In this document: positions 11,730 to 24,443 of the stretch, piece by piece
Position numbering within the stretch: the first letter of the stretch is position 1
Layout: every line of letters begins with the position of its first letter
Assembly (NCBI GenBank): GCA_028274465.1
Contig: CM051456.1
Span: 16,891,745-16,955,744 of the forward strand
DNA: 64,000 nt
DNA from: Plantago ovata
Taxonomy: Eukaryota; Streptophyta; Magnoliopsida; Lamiales; Plantaginaceae
Direction: 5' to 3'
Made by a program: the position numbers and the translations under genes
Notes under the pieces: generated by a model
The model's database searches: none
Told to the model about the DNA's origin: nothing
Seen by the model: only the letters and a program-made list of their open reading frames with translations

Positions 11730-13620
11730 TATAAGAATTCACAAACAAAAATTGTTGGGGATGCCGTAAGCTAACGTGTTATTGCGACTCATAATACTTA
11801 GATGAATAGTACATTACAATATTACAATACTATATAAAGTATGCGGTACAAACTTAGTTAAGTAGTTAAAACATTAATTATATGGTATTACAACATATAG
11901 AAAATTGAGCTTACCCTTCCTTATCCTGGCTAGCTAGCTTCACCTATGAGGCCCATAAAGTATCAAATCATCTCCAAAATATCCATAGGCTTCCCGTAGT
12001 AGTAATTTTTAACCTACGATACGAACAACTTTAGGTGAGGTTGGTACCGAGTTTATGGTGCAAATATCAGAGAATATATTGACTCGTTACTGGAACAATC
12101 AATCGTAGTAGTATAATCTAGATTCAAGTTCCAAAGCCATGATCCATTGAGCCTTGAATGATCAATTAATTTCTACCAGTGTCATTTCTCTCAAGAGTCA
12201 AGATATGATTCTGTGATTAATAAAGGTTTTGTCTGGAACTGGCAGACAAACATACAACACATATCGGCCAGCTCACTAATCAAGAACACGATGGGGTCGA
12301 ATGGACTTGCAGATAAGATTACATAATCCATGCAGGATGTTCGATGCATAATTTGCTAATTATATTTATAGTGCATATATCTATGATAATATGATACAGC
12401 TTAGCTTTGTGTGTAGGGAACCAAATCCACCAAAAAAGAAGCTTGTAATCAAGAAAACTTTCAAAACTATCCATCCATCTAATAAGACTCACAATCTTAA
12501 CTTTGTTTCTAATATCTATCTGAAGAAAAATGCCATACTTTTACATGTCAAAGGTGCAAAGAGAAGAAGAAAGTTCCAATAAGTTAGGCCTATGATTGAT
12601 TGGTTCTGTAGAAGAGAAAAGTAAGGCATGAATTTAGCAAAAAAGACTCTTCCACTTAAGATTGGTGGAGTAGCCACTACATATAATATACTACTAGTAA
12701 TATTGGTGCTTACATGTGGGAAGCAATTTCTTCATGCATGACATGGCTCTTGAGTGATTCTAGATATTGGAATCCGCAGTCTGTTAAACAAGCACATTAG
12801 TTTAACATGATACGGTAATATTCTTTTCAAAGGTTAACAGAACATGAGACATTGTCCTTGGATGGTGAAGTATAATTTAAAAGGGGACATAAACAATGCT
12901 GGTGGTGATGGGAAACAGTTGTCTGTCAGCAGTGTCCAAAAGGTTGACTTATTGTTGAGACTGTGATCAAACCACTATTGATATACTAGTAGTACATTGA
13001 TTTTTGGGAGGTGTTGGACTTTTACCTGGACCACTAACAAGACAATGACTAAAGCAAATGGCTTGTATGGTGTGTACCTCTTTCAAATCAGGATAATACA
13101 TGGTGATACTGTTGTCACATGAGTATGGGATCATTACCATATGATATAGTGGTGTGTTGGACCCTTCTCATAAAGTAATTATTCTATTTCCTTCCTTCCT
13201 TTCGGAATTTTGATGCCATAATTAAGTAGTGACACTTTCATATTGGGACAGTCTCACAAATAATTTCATATGATTCAAACAATACTTACCCGCTAGCATC
13301 TAAATGTAAGGTAATATCATAACAAAACGGTAGTACCTTTTTACCGGACACCTCCTGCTGGTGAAATACATGTGCAAGCTTTAGTCCTCAGGTAGGAAAG
13401 TGTGAGACCTATGACAATTAAAGCAATTGATGGTCAATTATCAATATTTTAAGAATGATATTACACTTCATGCAGTAAACTGTAATTTTTCCAAACATAA
13501 TATTCAGCTAAAGAGACTATCTATTGCATTCTAGTGACATCACATGACTTGGAAATATCATGTATGATTAACCTAGTGCATGGGGCAACACAATGAAAAA
13601 AGACAAGCAATGCTTTCTTG
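11730..13620. other. Upstream region of the phytosulfokine gene
   Basis: No exon or transposon end is recognised. This AT-rich stretch presumably contains the promoter-distal control region of the phytosulfokine gene that starts at 13775, but no specific element can be assigned beyond the TATA box. Confidence 0.4.
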
Positions 13621-13624
13621 CATG

Positions 13625-13632
13625 TATTTATA
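13625..13632 (+). promoter_or_regulatory. TATA box of the phytosulfokine gene
   Basis: TATTTATA lies about 150 nt upstream of the start codon. It is followed by a CT-rich leader (CTCTCTCTCCTTCTCTCTC around 13674-13692), as in many plant 5' untranslated regions. Transcription would be expected to begin near 13655-13665. Confidence 0.5.
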
Positions 13633-13774
13633 CCAGGCATATGCTCTCTCCACCACCCAACTCCCAACAACAATCTCTCTCTCCTTCTCTCTCAACAAAT
13701 ATTCACATTTCCCTTCAAAAGTTCCCAATACTTATTAAAGCAAGAACACTCAATTGGAGAGAAAGTCACTCAAA

Positions 13775-14298
13775 ATGCAGAAACTTCACTTGTTCGCAGT
13801 TCTCTTACTCCTTGTTTTGCTATTGAGCAACACATATTCCTCAGCCAGAAAGTTGGCCTCGAAAGAAGGTAACTACCAACTAGTAATACTTTAAACTACT
13901 AAAGCTTTTATGCTTTTGAAAATTTCAAACCTGGACAGTTGTGTGTATCAGTGTATGTATATCTTTTGTTACTTTCTTCTAATGAAAAGCAAAAACTTGC
14001 AACTGGTGCAGAAGTAGATGTGAAAGCCAACAAAATCAGCAGTATGGAGCCTGTTCTGAACAAGGAGAGCAGTGATTCATTCGAAGTAATAGTCCTTCTT
14101 TACCTTATTCTAAAGATTTTCTGATAGTGACTTTATAAAATGTTTTTTGCTAGAGAAGTTGCTAACTTTTGTTATTTTGCTTGGCAGAAGTTAACAGGCA
14201 TGGATGAGTGCAAAAATGAAGATGAGGACTGCTTAAAGAGAAGGCTTATATATGAGGCTCACCTGGACTACATCTATACTCAGCAACATAAGCCTTAA
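13775..14298 (+). CDS. PSK: Phytosulfokine preproprotein, complete, three exons
   Basis: Exons are 13775-13868, 14012-14085 and 14188-14298. All introns are GT-AG and the joined frame encodes 92 residues. Residues 1-24 form a signal peptide ([18 protein letters not shown], ending near SSA). The C-terminus carries the family hallmark: a [20 protein letters not shown] segment followed by the hormone pentapeptide YIYTQ at residues 84-88. Asp83 precedes the first Tyr, as tyrosylprotein sulfotransferase requires. In this family the precursor is secreted, sulphated on both tyrosines and trimmed by subtilases, and the sulphopeptide signals through PSKR receptor kinases to promote cell growth and modulate immunity. 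Length and three-exon layout fit the family. The start codon is chosen because it precedes the signal peptide and shares the frame of the downstream exons. Confidence 0.95.
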
Positions 14299-14646
14299 TT
14301 GTTCGCTGAAGAATAAAACCAAGACCCGGATCAGAGAAATCCTCAAATCTTTGGAAGTAGTCTCTTGGTTGTAATGTTTCCAGAAAGTTCAGTTCTTTGC
14401 TAGTTACTAGTAGATAGTGTTTCTTTTGCCGCAGATAAACCCTGACCAGCTACTTATAGAAGAACTAGGGAGATTTGTTAAGAGATGAAATGTCTTAGTG
14501 CTATTGCAGTCTTATTATAACAGTTCGCGGAGGCTATGTGGTAGTGATATAACAGTGCTTTGTAATGTTCCAGGCTCTGTAGGTTGTGTAAAGTCACTCT
14601 TGAGAATGGACTCAACATATCATATGTGGTGTTAATGGTTAAGTGC

Positions 14647-14652
14647 AATAAA
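14647..14652 (+). terminator. Polyadenylation signal of the phytosulfokine gene
   Basis: A canonical AATAAA lies about 350 nt after the stop codon, a reasonable distance for a plant 3' untranslated region. An earlier AATAAA occurs near 14312, so alternative ends are possible. Confidence 0.4.
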
Positions 14653-14659
14653 ACTGCTC

Positions 14660-17600
14660 AGTTTTTATTTTAATAACCAAATGGAAAATTTTAATTTATG
14701 TTGTAGAACTCATTTTTCATTTTCTTTTTTTTTTCTTCCAAGTGCCAAACTTGTTTTTGTACACTTACGTAGCAGCGTTGAACTCTTTTTTAATTATTAA
14801 ACGTGGTGATATGCCTATTTTCGGCAGCAACTAAGGGTATTATTGACTTTTCATGTGTACCTTATCAAGTTTGACACTACCTGTGCTGCTGTGCATAAAC
14901 GGAGAGAGGGGGGTGTGGTATACTCTTATGTCTGTAAATTATGTTTTTCCTAAAGAGTGAATTGAAACAGGACGGTTGGACCTGTGATGTGCATTTTAAT
15001 AGCCTGGTCAATCAGTTGACCCATCAGTCCAATTTCCATCTGACTGGAAGCAGAACAAAGTGATAGGTCAACTTTCTGGTACAATTTTCTCTTAAATGGA
15101 ACTGGTTGACAATTTAATTGAGTTCGAACTAAGTAATCTACATACTGAAAACTTCAAGGCTCATCATGGTTAAAAACTGAAATTCAGAGTTGAGAAAACG
15201 TAGCAATTTATTAGGCAGTTGGGAAGCTACATGCAGTAGGATCTGATGGCAGCAGAATCTGAGATCATCCAGAAACAGAAAAATAATGATGATGAGTCTT
15301 AAGATCTAATCTAACCTCATATAGTCACGTTAAATGTGAGATGTGACATAATCTTAACTTCACCGCTTTGTACATGTCTTGACATAGCAGATAGTCTCTT
15401 CAGCATTGCCATTCATATATCACCTTCCAACCAGAATGATAAGGTTCACCGCTTGAATCCATGTACAGTACATGTCGCCTATTATCCGCATCAGATCCTT
15501 ATGTACAAAAAAAAAAAAAAAAATCTGCAAACTTAAGAAGGAAAAAGCTAGAAACCGGATCTATGAAATTTAGAGTTCATCAGCTCTTTCTGGATGTCTG
15601 TCAGTCTGATATGGTAAAATAGAATCAACTTCGAAAAATTTGAGTTAACACAAAGATTTGATGAAATATGAGCAAATTTGGAGATGAGTGATTAGCTCAA
15701 AACATCATATGAACTGTGTGTGGTGCATCTTTGGACTCAAATTTTATGTCACGGTTATTCAATGGTAAGGTTTTAGAAATGACATCAAGCCTTTAGACAA
15801 CCTCCTGCACTCTCTACCATTTGCCATGCACAAGTCTTTTCAGAGGGCACAGAAGTAATGAATCATATGATAAGGCTAATTAATGAATCAATGTTGCAAA
15901 ATTTTGTATTCCCAGCAGAAGCTGCAAAATTTTGTCATAACAAGCTGTGGGAAGAACATAATTAAGTATTGTTACAAATACCGGAAAGCTTTATAAATGT
16001 TCATGATCCAAATAACGCTGAACTTCAAGATAACAGATCATTGTTTGTACTCAGATACGATAATGCTTTCTAAAGGAGGTTTGATAAGGTCAGATGCAAA
16101 ATTTACGTGTTCTGGTGAAGCACATAGGAATAGTGAAACTGTGAAAGCACATTTTGAATGTAACTTATGTGTTAATATCAACCTCATTACATGGTGTGGG
16201 GAAGAACAATAGAATGAGATAGATATTTTACTTGCTTCGAGAATACTGCTGCCCGCATCAGACCAATTAAGCTGCAATAGGCTCCGAGGAGAAACTTCTT
16301 CCTGGCAATAAAACTGGATATAATAAATGTACTGATCAGTCACAGAATAAGGCAAGTTAGCATAATGGTTTAACCAATCTATATGTAGAAATAGTATTGA
16401 TTAAATATATGGTAGTAGAGCCAAGAATTAACTAAAATGGATCATCTCAAGGGATTGCGAAAGAATGCTAAATAGATAGGCATTTTACGTCATTTTCATG
16501 GATCACATCCTATTTGATAACTGATATAACAACAGAATACAAATACATCCGATAGGCGACAAGAGAACGTAAGTCATACAATAAAACTAATAATGCCAGT
16601 TATCATAGTTATCCAAAAACGAACGAGGATAACAAGGTGAAGATGAAATTCATACACCAGAAAGATTTCATTACATTGATTACTTAGTAGTTAGCTTAAG
16701 ATGCATATCTGAGTCCATCAGATCTAAACAGAAACATGCATTGTTGTTGCAGTGTAACAAGGTTAATGCTTCTAAGAACAAAAACAGGAATTCTTATAAC
16801 ATATAAGACGTGAAGTATCCAGGATAAATTATTAGCAGACATCTTTTGGTAAAATTATAAAAGCCAAGCTAACAAATAGATTATGTTTCTGCTGCAAGCA
16901 TCAGCTTTGACCAATATGTACTAAAATAGACCTGATTCAGATTGGTAGGTCCCTTTTTAGGATACTTGGAACCAAAACTGAAGAATCTGAAGATTTACTG
17001 GCAGTTGAACGTTTACTGAGGGACCTATCTAATTATATCAGCATATTGATAAGTTGTTAGCTTTACTTGTGCCTTTAAGCATCTTGTGGTTTTTCAGCTC
17101 AAAAGCAAGACCTTGAAACTTCAATATCCAAGGTTCATCTTTATTTGCCTCTCGTGGAGGATGATTATGACCACCAAAGACATTGTAGCAGGTTTTCCCT
17201 TTTCTCATTCAGTCTATAGCAATGAAGGGATTCTTATCTATCAGATTCCAGTTCGGACAGCAGTGAGACCTAAGTGTTCAATGAATAATCCAAAAACATA
17301 TCTCCAAAACAGGCATATGAATATCATTGCATATCAATTCAATGCCAACTTAAATATGGTGCAAAAATTCAACAATATTGCTTAGGGCCCGAACTAGTTC
17401 TCAATACCAGGGTTCTATCATTTTATTATGACTCTTCAAAACACAAATACCAAACCAGCTCCACTTAATAAAACAGAGTTCATGATTTCCAAATATGAGG
17501 GAATGAACTGTTTTGTTCTTCTTCACAATAAACACTTGAGAAAAAGCAGAGCAACTCATACCAGGCCTACTCTCGTGAAAATCTATGCCTGAGGGCATTC

Positions 17601-19370
17601 CAACTCAGAGAGATTCACCTATCAAACATCAAGGTATGCGGGTCATGCTTTCAGTTGGTGAGCGTTGAATTTTCACAGAAATTTCCGCAGATACGTTAAC
17701 AATGAGGCAGCCCATGTACAAGCAGATTGTACGGGTTTTTCCAAAGACATGGCAGATAATAATCCTATAAAGCTGGAACTAACAAATTTCAGATGCAGTA
17801 CATATATGACCGAACAAGTATCCTACTAGATGGTCATCATGATAGCCTCAAATAAGTAGTGAATACATGACATAAACAGCACCCAACGCATCTAGAAAAC
17901 TTGAAAATGTTGCAAAATACGTTGTCATAGACAGGTCAACTTTCCTCCATGTTTCAGGCAAATAAGAGAAGAGGCACGATAAATTCAATGTGAAACTTCT
18001 TCATTCTAGACAACATAATGTGGTATGTCTGTTTAGTTTCTTCCATAGCTTTAACAGATACTCAATAGCCAACTGAATTTTATAGTTGTCACTACTCACT
18101 ATAATGTCTATTAGCAGTTTTCCAAATCCAATACCTAAAAAATCGACGAACAACAAACTTTCTCAGTTAAACCATCAGCTCCATTGCCAAGCACAGAACT
18201 CAAATAAAACAAACACAACTTCAGAGTCAAACAGGAAAACACTCTACTAATTCAATCACCATCAACCGTTCTAAACAAGCAAATAAAGATACAGAACATA
18301 AATAAATGTACAATGCAGTGAATTTACCCCAATCCAAATTAGAGGTGCGAATACACTCAATTTGTTGCCGTTTCAATCTATTTAGTGAAAATAGACTCAG
18401 AATAAGATGAAACAAGGTACTGAAAGGAGTGAAGTAATGAAAAAAAAAAAAAGCGAAATGGCGAAAGGTTACGGCAGCAACTGGTAATTAGGCATAAATG
18501 GTTGAATAAGAAAGAGAATTAGTTACCCCCGCCATGCGACAGACGTGCAGTTGAGAGAGACAGGAACATGCATGAGGATGGGTAACTGACGAGCACTGGG
18601 GCCATGGTTCTCGATTCTGAAGGAAAAGTGACGACGACAGGGATAAATCTGATTTTTTAGGCAGCAGGAAAGGGGCAAAACCATAGTAGTACCACATTTA
18701 ATTTAAATCTTCGAATTTGGGGATAATTAGTTTGACCTTTCATTGAAGTATATTACTTCTATTTTGTAAAAATTCCTAAGTTTTAAAATACATTTGAATA
18801 ATAAAAATAATTGGTCAAATTTGTTTCTTTAATAAATTAAAATCAAAATCTTACGAGGATAAACAAATTAATTTAACATGATTACTGTCTACTGATGAAG
18901 AATTATTTTGTCTTTCATTTTTACCTAAGTTTTATTGTCCTTTTAAGAGTCATGTTTTTACATGGTATTATATTAAATGTAAATTATTTTACATTTTCAT
19001 TATTATATACTTTTACCAGGCTTTTAGAGCTAAACATCGAAGACGGAAGATTGAGAGCAAAATGGATCAAGAAGATGTGCACTTGGATATAAGATTTCAA
19101 GAAAAAATTCCAACCAAAGTCCAAGTCCAAGTCAAAATTATTTAAAGAGGAGCCAAAAGATACGCAGGCGGTCACCACTCAAAACAACTATCGTCAAAAC
19201 ACAAACCACCTTTGAACTAGTCGACTTAAGAGCCATGCGATGCCATACATATTATAGCAATCACCTCTGAGTTTTGAATCCGATTCTAAGGAGGGATTGG
19301 AATGTGTGCGATTTCTACCATTATATAAGAAGGGCTTTGGAGAACCAAAAAGAACATTCTCATCTCCCCT
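14660..19370. other. Long region without a firm gene
   Basis: There is no convincing exon chain, RNA gene or transposon end. A possible spliced minus-strand gene (16232-18605) is listed separately with low confidence. An A-run lies at 15508-15522. The stretch has no large internal repeats that I could see. Confidence 0.35.
16232..18605 (-). CDS. Possible small spliced gene, function unknown
   Basis: On the minus strand an ATG at 18605 opens a 26-codon segment (MAPVLVSYPSSCMFLSLSTA...) rich in Ser, Leu and Ala that ends at a GT donor (18527). It resembles an organelle transit or signal peptide. Further along, 16311-16232 is an AG/GT-bounded segment that in one frame reads KKFLLGAYCSLIGLMRAAVF, a possible membrane stretch. 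These two pieces do not join directly in frame, so intermediate exons would be needed and none was identified. This is inference from splice-site patterns only. It may not be a gene. Confidence 0.2.
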
Positions 19371-19371
19371 C

Positions 19372-20105
<734 letters not shown>

Positions 20106-20107
20106 AC

Positions 20108-20221
20108 AAAGGTAGTGTTGTTGTGAAAGGATTTGATGATATGATCACCTAATAGCTAGGCTAATACCTTCCACGTCTCATCCATCATATCCTCGAATCC
20201 TTTCACAGCATCACTACCTTT
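20108..20221 (+). ncRNA. Long miRNA-like hairpin (candidate MIRNA locus)
   Basis: The arm 20108-20145 pairs with 20184-20221 over 38 positions. I count two mismatches and two G-U pairs when read as plus-strand RNA, with a 38-nt loop (20146-20183). The stem contains GTGAAAGGAT on the 5' side and ATCCTTTCAC on the 3' side. Size and pairing resemble plant miRNA precursors, which typically have a duplex of about 21 nt with few mismatches. I do not recognise a known miRNA in either arm. The related segment near 33.32-33.36 kb keeps the loop sequence (TACCTTCCA.GTCTCA) but has lost the arms. A very small MITE or a gene-derived inverted repeat is the alternative. Confidence 0.45.
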
Positions 20222-20349
20222 TTCCAGTACATAACTATCATTCTAAGTATTAATTATTGGCCTCTTGGATAATACGAAGTTTAAACATCAAGTTTTGGAA
20301 GACCAACATGTACTTATATGTAATTTGTGACTAAAAACGAGCAAAAAGG

Positions 20350-20409
20350 CCTTGGACGCCCTGCAGTTACCAAGACTAGTATGTCTTGGTACCCGCAGGG
20401 TGTCCAAGG
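20350..20409. repeat. 27-bp-arm perfect-loop hairpin with a third dispersed copy
   Basis: Arms 20350-20376 and 20383-20409 are inverse over 27 bp with three mismatches and a 6-nt loop. The arm motif CCTTGGACGCCCTGC recurs as a direct copy near 20515-20540 (CCTTGGATGCCCTGCGGG) and in the duplicated segment near 33440-33466. The hairpin therefore arose by inversion of one copy of a short motif. Confidence 0.7.
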
Positions 20410-20734
20410 TCGTCGTTGTTATGAGTCCCCGATTACATTACAGGGGTCATTCAAGGATAACTTGATCTTTAAATATCATATTTTATCTGTCGAAGTATTA
20501 AAACGAGCAATACGGCCTTGGATGCCCTGCGGGTGCCAAGACTAGCCAATGACGATGGCAATACTGGATGAAAATGAAAATATTATAAACGTGATGTTTC
20601 GTTTATTTGCAAGTCTAAAAGACTTAATATGAATAATATAAATATTTTTATTTTGATAGTACAGTATCAAAATTAATTTTTCTGAACTAGCACAAATTCA
20701 CAAACTAAGACTATTAGGCGAATTAAAAACCGCC

Positions 20735-21510
20735 CCGAAACCTAACTTTAAGTATAAATACCGAAAATTTACACATTTGGGTCATTTTCACATTTGTCTC
20801 TCTTCCATCTCTCTTTATTTATACTTTCTTATTTCGTATGAAATCTGGAAAAAATGGTTTCTTCTTTCAAATTTATACTTGAAATTGTTTCTTTTCATCT
20901 GAAATGGAAAGATCCGTGGTCATTTCCTCCGTATGATAGTAAAAAGTTCTAAATTTGTAAAACTAAAACTGTTAATTTTCAATTGATTTTTGCTACCAAA
21001 GTACGAATTTTGAATCTGCGATATGAATCTACCATGAATTTGAGTGGAAAGCGCAAGGGTGTAAGTGTATTTGGCTAAAAATGGAACAAATCCATTCAAC
21101 GATGCATCGATTCGCCTTGTTTCGATCAAATCCAATGTAATCTTCTCGGATCTTCGTTTTTTCGAACTAGTGTGTATTCACATGATGAAATCGACTGTAA
21201 ATCTTACATCATCAAAATATAAATTAAAATTTAGGATTTCTAATATTTTGGGGGGTTTACAATTTTAGATTAATTTGAAGCCGACCATTTGTTCTGAGGT
21301 TGTTATTTTGTTTGTTTAAATCTCGGGTGATTTTGATATGTATGTTGCTAATTTATTATTGTGTGGTAGGAAAAGCTCAAATCCATTGATGAACGGTTCG
21401 AATCTCTTCTAGCTTACTCAAAATGCAGGTAATCTTCTACGACCTTTCGATTAATTGCATATTTTTTTATTTTTCTTGTTGGAATCTCTAATTGAACGAT
21501 AATTTTTTAT
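20735..21510 (+). repeat. Duplicated leader segment, copy A
   Basis: This segment is repeated at 28739-29400 (copy C) and 34903-35640 (copy B). Shared landmarks in order are TTTCGTATGAAATCTG, an ATGAATTTGAGT-led coding-like stretch, TTCGATCAAATCCAA followed by a GTAATCTT donor-like site, and a second exon-like piece ending CAAAATGCAG. In copy A the coding-like stretch has a stop soon after VFG (TAA near 21077). The pattern suggests a decayed two-exon 5' gene part that has been copied with its introns. I cannot identify the protein. Confidence 0.6.
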
Positions 21511-23025
21511 TTTAAAAATTAGGGTTTTTTTCCCACATTTTGGGGCTTTTACAACATGAGCTTATTCTGTTTATGTCTATCTTGCTTTTTCTTGTTGATT
21601 TTTGTTTGTTTGAAGATTTTATTTGACATATGTGAGCAATATGGTCTATGTATGTCTCTCTATTGTTAATATTTGATGATTTTGGTCTTTGTCTGAGTTG
21701 ATCTTTTGTTTATGACTTTTCCTAGTTCTTGGTTATGATATGTGACTCTGCATTGCTTTTTATTTTGGTCTTGGTCTCTGTCTTTGTTTGGTGTTTTGGT
21801 TTTGGTCTATCTCTCTTATTGGTTTTGATATTTGTCATTGTCAAAAGTTAAATATGTGACCTAAAATTTCATTGTTAATCTAATGAGCTCTATTATATTT
21901 CTTAGCTATGGACGCTAGCTAATAGAATAAAAAAAAACCTATATATATATCATCAAATCAATGTTACATTCTGTATGGTGGCCAATAAAATAGTTTTCCT
22001 ATATATATATACTTGTGTGTCCAATTGCACCATGTGACATATCTTTTAGATAAATATATAAACATTTACGGTATGATACCCTCTTATATAAAATAACATA
22101 TGTTGTTGCACCATGTATGCCCCGAATATCTAAGAAACCATTAATTTATCCACACTTCATACGGTATGATGGTGAATCTATAAAAACATCTAACATTCCA
22201 ACCTAACCTTTACTAGCGATATTCATAATTACTTTATTACTTATGCTGACGCGTTGTCGTATTGTACATGTGATTCCGTTTTAAAGATTAAATCTATATA
22301 ATTAATGTTACATAATAATTAATATTAAATTACTAAAATTTTTTAATATCTAGATGATTATAATCGAAAAGAAAGTTTAATGTACCGATACATAATAAAA
22401 ATACTGCACATAACTATTTTTCCTCATTATTATTATTAGTATTACTATTTTTTGGTTTTTTAGACTAAACTTTATTCACACGTGCATTACTAACACTTCA
22501 AGACATCGTCTTTGAAGTAAAATTGAACCCATTGCGCAAAGAAAATCGCAATTGTGCGCAAAGAGAGAAGTATTAGTCTTATAAGTATTACATGTAAATG
22601 TGAAAGTAATAAACCAAAAAAGTGAAGGGAATTACAAGACACTTTGAAAATGGGGATGTGTGTGTTTACGGGACACTTTCAGAGAATTATAATCTGTTCT
22701 ACAATGTCTATCTTGTGTTTTTTACTTGGCATATTCATAACTACTTTATTATGCTGACGTGGTATTGTAATGTATACTTAAATACACATTGACCTATTTA
22801 AGACAAAAAAATCTATGTAATTCAAGTTTTTCAATGTCAAGATAATTATAATCGAAAAGGGCATTGAATGAACATACATTACAAAAATATTGCAAATAAC
22901 TTTTTTTTCCTGATTATTTATTTTTGGCATTTGAGATTATTTAAACCCGTAACCACATTCACACATTCATCATTAGCATTTTAAATCATCGACTTGCAAT
23001 CAATTTGCAGTTTCTATTTGTATCA
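21511..23025. other. AT-rich spacer and duplicated promoter-like block
   Basis: 21.5-22.7 kb has no gene. From about 22.72 kb the sequence matches 29.43-29.76 kb and 27.66-27.96 kb (landmarks ATATTCATAA, ACGTGGTATTGTAATG, TTGCAGTTTCTATTTG), so it is the duplicated upstream region of the EAR-motif genes. Confidence 0.5.
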
Positions 23026-23507
23026 ATGGCTTCGAATAGGAAATTCACCATTGATTTGAATGTTGCTCCTCAATCCGATGACAATTCCAACCGATTTGTT
23101 GTTGTAGCTGGAAAAGAGATGGCTGAAGGAGTCATTGGTGTTGAGCATAACATGTTATGAAAAGCGCTTCTTTCATGTGGCGGAAGAGGCTGAACGTGAG
23201 CACGAGCAGGTTAATCCACCCAAACTGCTGACTGGCTCCTCTAGGAGGAAACGAGTTGACGACGAGTCGGAGTCCAGTGAGTCAGCTCGGAGGAGAATGG
23301 AGGTTGTGGAAGGCTTGCAGCAGCAGGAGGAATACGAGGAGGCGGATGGTGAGTTTGTGTGGGTGTGATCCAGCAGAGAGAGAAACGTGGTTATGCCGAA
23401 TTACGGTAACTCGTGGTGCTTGAACCGATGGCGGAATGCAACAAGGTTGGTGGCAAAAAACGGCGGCCAAACGTAAGTCTAGGTTATCGCGAGCGGCTCG
23501 TCATTGA
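23026..23507 (+). pseudogene. EAR-motif small protein gene, broken copy 1
   Basis: This is closely related to the intact gene at 29766-30245 along its full length, including the MASNRKFTIDLNVAPQ start. It carries three lesions. The Trp codon of RLWKAL is TGA (about 23157-23159). An Arg codon after VWV is TGA (about 23366-23368). One base is missing in the GACTCATTGGTG region, where this copy reads AACTCGTGGTG. The predicted product would stop after 44 residues, keeping only the DLNxxP motif. High similarity to the intact copy points to recent duplication and decay. Confidence 0.8.
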
Positions 23508-24120
23508 GCTCTTGGTCATTTTACCTTCAGGTTAATCCACCCAAACCACTGCTCCGCTAGGCGCTTCTTGGTGTGGTGAGATTAAACCTGTAATCCTCAT
23601 TCACACATTGTACTAGATGCTTCTTGATGTGGTGTTGTTGAAAAATTTTCATGCGCTACATAATTTGCGATACATTATTTCATATATGGTCGTTGCGATC
23701 GATATAAATGTGGTGGTGTTGACAAATTTAATGCACTAAGTTCCGAATAAAGTATGTCATTTAATCATATGGTCGTTGCTTGATTTCGCATGGTTTATCA
23801 TTTTACATGCGCTATGTTGCTATGTACATGCGCTAAGTTGCTATGTCATATGGTCCTTGCGATAAGTATGTCATATGGTGAATTGGAATTAAAGATGTAT
23901 TTGATCATTTTGGAGTGATTAAATAATGGAGTTAATTTCACGAGTATCACCACACTCGTTGTGGTATTAGTGCGTGTGATCCTCATCCCACCAGTGCTTT
24001 CCGCCTGGACAAACTTATACGTCCCAAAATTGTCTACCATGTTATTGTTGATTAAATGAGGTATGTTATGTTATTAGGGAAACTTTTTTGACCTATATTA
24101 GTGATAGTTGATAGGCGAGT
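23508..24120. other. Downstream flank of broken EAR-motif copy 1
   Basis: No gene is seen. The first part continues the duplication shared with the flank after 30245 (TTTTACCTTC). Short local repeats of GCTAAGTTGCTATGT type occur around 23.8 kb. Confidence 0.4.
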
Positions 24121-24125
24121 GAGGC

Positions 24126-24283
24126 TCTGTTCTCTTCGTATGAAAATTCATTATTTTCAGTTCTGTTCAGTCTTGTTTAGTTGTATTTTATACTATAAAT
24201 AAATTCAGTTCAGTTCAGCTTCATTCAGTTCAGTTCAATTCTGTTAAGTTCAGTTCTGTTCTGTTTAGACGAAAAGAACAGTT
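24126..24283. mobile_element. Small MITE with TTCAGTTC-rich interior
   Basis: The left end (CTGTTCTCTTCGTATGAAAA) and right end (AGACGAAAAGAACAG) are inverse repeats. The interior contains runs of TTCAGTTCAG. It has no ORF. The termini suggest a small non-autonomous DNA element, and the superfamily is uncertain. Confidence 0.55.
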
Positions 24284-24443
24284 TCTTACTTGGATCAATT
24301 CCCATCTAATTAATCTTACATTCTATATGGTGAACCATTTGGTTAATTATCCTAATATATCTTGTGTATACAATTGCATCATGGTCATACTTTTAGATAA
24401 ATATATAAACATTTACGGTGTTTCACATGTATAAAATTTACTA

